From assembly GCA_029266015.1 (NCBI GenBank), contig JAJUFK010000135.1, positions 1 to 6,571 on the forward strand: a stretch of DNA of 6,571 bases, given 5' to 3'. Shown here in pieces: positions 5,712 to 6,571 of the stretch; positions within the stretch are counted from its first letter, which is position 1; every line of letters starts with the position of its first letter. Source of the stretch: Bacteroidota bacterium (lineage in GTDB: Bacteria; Bacteroidota; Bacteroidia; Bacteroidales; UBA1715). The notes beneath the pieces are model-generated. The model saw nothing but the letters and a program-made list of their open reading frames with translations, did no database searches and was not told where the DNA came from. Position numbers and translations under genes: made by a program.

Positions 5712-6571
5712 TTATTCTTTTTTTTGTTGAATAAACCATGCAATTGTTTTATCTATTCCTTCTTTTACCGATACTTGAGGTGAGTATTGTAGAATTTTTT
5801 TTGCTTTTTCTATAGATGCTAATGAATGTTGTATATCTCCCTTACGAACATCGGTATATATTGGGGTTATAGTGTTTACTTCGGGCATATAGTGAGCTAT
5901 GCTTCGAATCATGTACATTGTAAGAGTTGTTAAATCAATAGATTCACTACATGCTATATTTATATGTTCATGGTTGTTTGTTAAGGTAGCTTCTGCTGCC
6001 AGTAGATTTGCATGTACTACATTGTCTATATAGGTAAAATCACGTGATTGCGAACCGTTGCCATATATAGTTGGTGCTTGTTTGTTGAGTAAACAGGCAA
6101 TAAATTTAGGAATTACCGCAGCATATGCACCTTGAGGATCTTGGTATGGACCAAATACATTGAAATAACATAAACCAATTGTTTGAATGTTGTATAATTC
6201 TGAAAACACTTGAGCAAATAAGTCATTGGTTTGTTTAGTTACTGCGTATGGCGATAAAAGAGTACCTTTTTTGGTTTCTACTTTTGGTGAATAGTCGGCA
6301 TTACCATAGGTAGATGAACTGCTTGCATATATAAATCGTGAAACTCCGGCATCTTTTGCTGCAGTTAGCATATTTACAAATCCCAAGATATTAACTTTAG
6401 TTGACGTTACCGGGTCTGCAATAGAACGAGGCACCGAACCTAATGCTGCATGATGAAATACTATTTCTATTGATTGTACAGCATTTTTACAAACGTTTTC
6501 ATCACAAATATCACCTTCTATAAGTGAAAAAAGAGGATTAGTTTCAAATCTTTGTATGTTTGATTTATATC
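5712..6571 (-). CDS. UDP-N-acetylhexosamine 4-epimerase, WbpP type (extended SDR), 5' truncated
   Basis: The frame is open to the right edge of the window. The 285 visible residues lack an estimated 40-50 at the N-terminus, including the NAD-binding GxxGxxG loop. It is an extended short-chain dehydrogenase/reductase that interconverts UDP-N-acetylglucosamine and UDP-N-acetylgalactosamine or close relatives in the cytoplasm, supplying sugars for surface glycans. Visible motifs in window numbering: FHHAALGSVPRSIADP around 38-53, ASSSSTYG at 82-89, catalytic YAVTK at 108-112, CYFNVFGPYQDPQGAYAAVIP and SRDFTYIDN. These closely follow WbpP of Pseudomonas aeruginosa as I recall it. Ser249 (QHSLASIEKA) occupies the place of WbpP Ser306 and E. 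coli GalE Tyr299, the residue tied to acceptance of N-acetylated substrates. A GTG at 6434 is in frame but lies inside the conserved GSVPRS motif and cannot be the true start. The gene ends 2 bp before crtB, so the carotenoid genes appear to be co-transcribed with it. Its promoter lies outside the window. Confidence 0.92.
   Translation of the reverse strand, partial: YKSNIQRFETNPLFSLIEGDICDENVCKNAVQSIEIVFHHAALGSVPRSIADPVTSTKVNILGFVNMLTAAKDAGVSRFIYASSSSTYGNADYSPKVETKKGTLLSPYAVTKQTNDLFAQVFSELYNIQTIGLCYFNVFGPYQDPQGAYAAVIPKFIACLLNKQAPTIYGNGSQSRDFTYIDNVVHANLLAAEATLTNNHEHINIACSESIDLTTLTMYMIRSIAHYMPEVNTITPIYTDVRKGDIQHSLASIEKAKKILQYSPQVSVKEGIDKTIAWFIQQKKE

Noticed and set aside
5710..5739. Longer crtB reading from an ATG at 5739
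   Set aside because: The ten added residues overlap the epimerase 3' end and do not resemble a CrtB N-terminus; the ATG at 5709 sits 2 bp after the epimerase stop and fits the family.
6432..6434. GTG as the start codon of the epimerase
   Set aside because: It falls within the conserved GSVPRS motif, and the frame continues upstream with family-like sequence (FHHAAL) to the window edge.

Overview
The window is AT-rich and almost entirely coding. It looks like chromosomal DNA of a pigmented Bacteroidota (flavobacterial, cytophagal or similar). The basis is the protein sequences: a GH3-plus-serine-hydrolase fusion typical of that phylum, a phytoene synthase of the Bacteroidota type (DEIVDTF, LGAAFQKVNFLRD), A-rich gene starts without clear Shine-Dalgarno sequences, and one TAnnTTTG promoter-like box. 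No phage, insertion sequence, CRISPR, tRNA or rRNA signal was seen. The assignment rests on recognised motifs, not on a database search.

Plus strand, 1-2722: the 3' part of a large gene, cut by the left edge, encodes the C-terminal domain of a family 3 glycosidase (NagZ-like) fused to a complete class C beta-lactamase-type serine hydrolase domain. It is followed after 31 bp by a HAD-superfamily IIA phosphatase-like protein whose motif I reads DAYG instead of DxDG. A possible Bacteroidota-type promoter lies in that 31-bp gap.

Minus strand, 6571-2728: a tight four-gene run read right to left. It starts with a WbpP-type UDP-N-acetylhexosamine 4-epimerase, cut by the right edge. Phytoene synthase crtB follows after 2 bp, then after 4 bp a seven-helix membrane protein of the CruF/DUF422 'carotenoid biosynthesis protein' family, then phytoene desaturase crtI, whose ATG overlaps the preceding TGA (ATGA). 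CrtB would make phytoene from two geranylgeranyl diphosphates, CrtI would desaturate it, and the CruF-like protein would modify the end groups. No lycopene cyclase, hydroxylase or GGPP synthase gene is in the window, so the final pigment cannot be deduced.

The two blocks converge, with only 5 bp between the HAD and crtI stop codons. Nothing here amounts to a clearly new system. The points most worth checking are the position of the nucleotide-sugar epimerase at the head of the carotenoid genes, the short CruF-like protein without a visible cyclase partner, and the altered HAD motif I. There is no gene-free stretch longer than about 35 bp.
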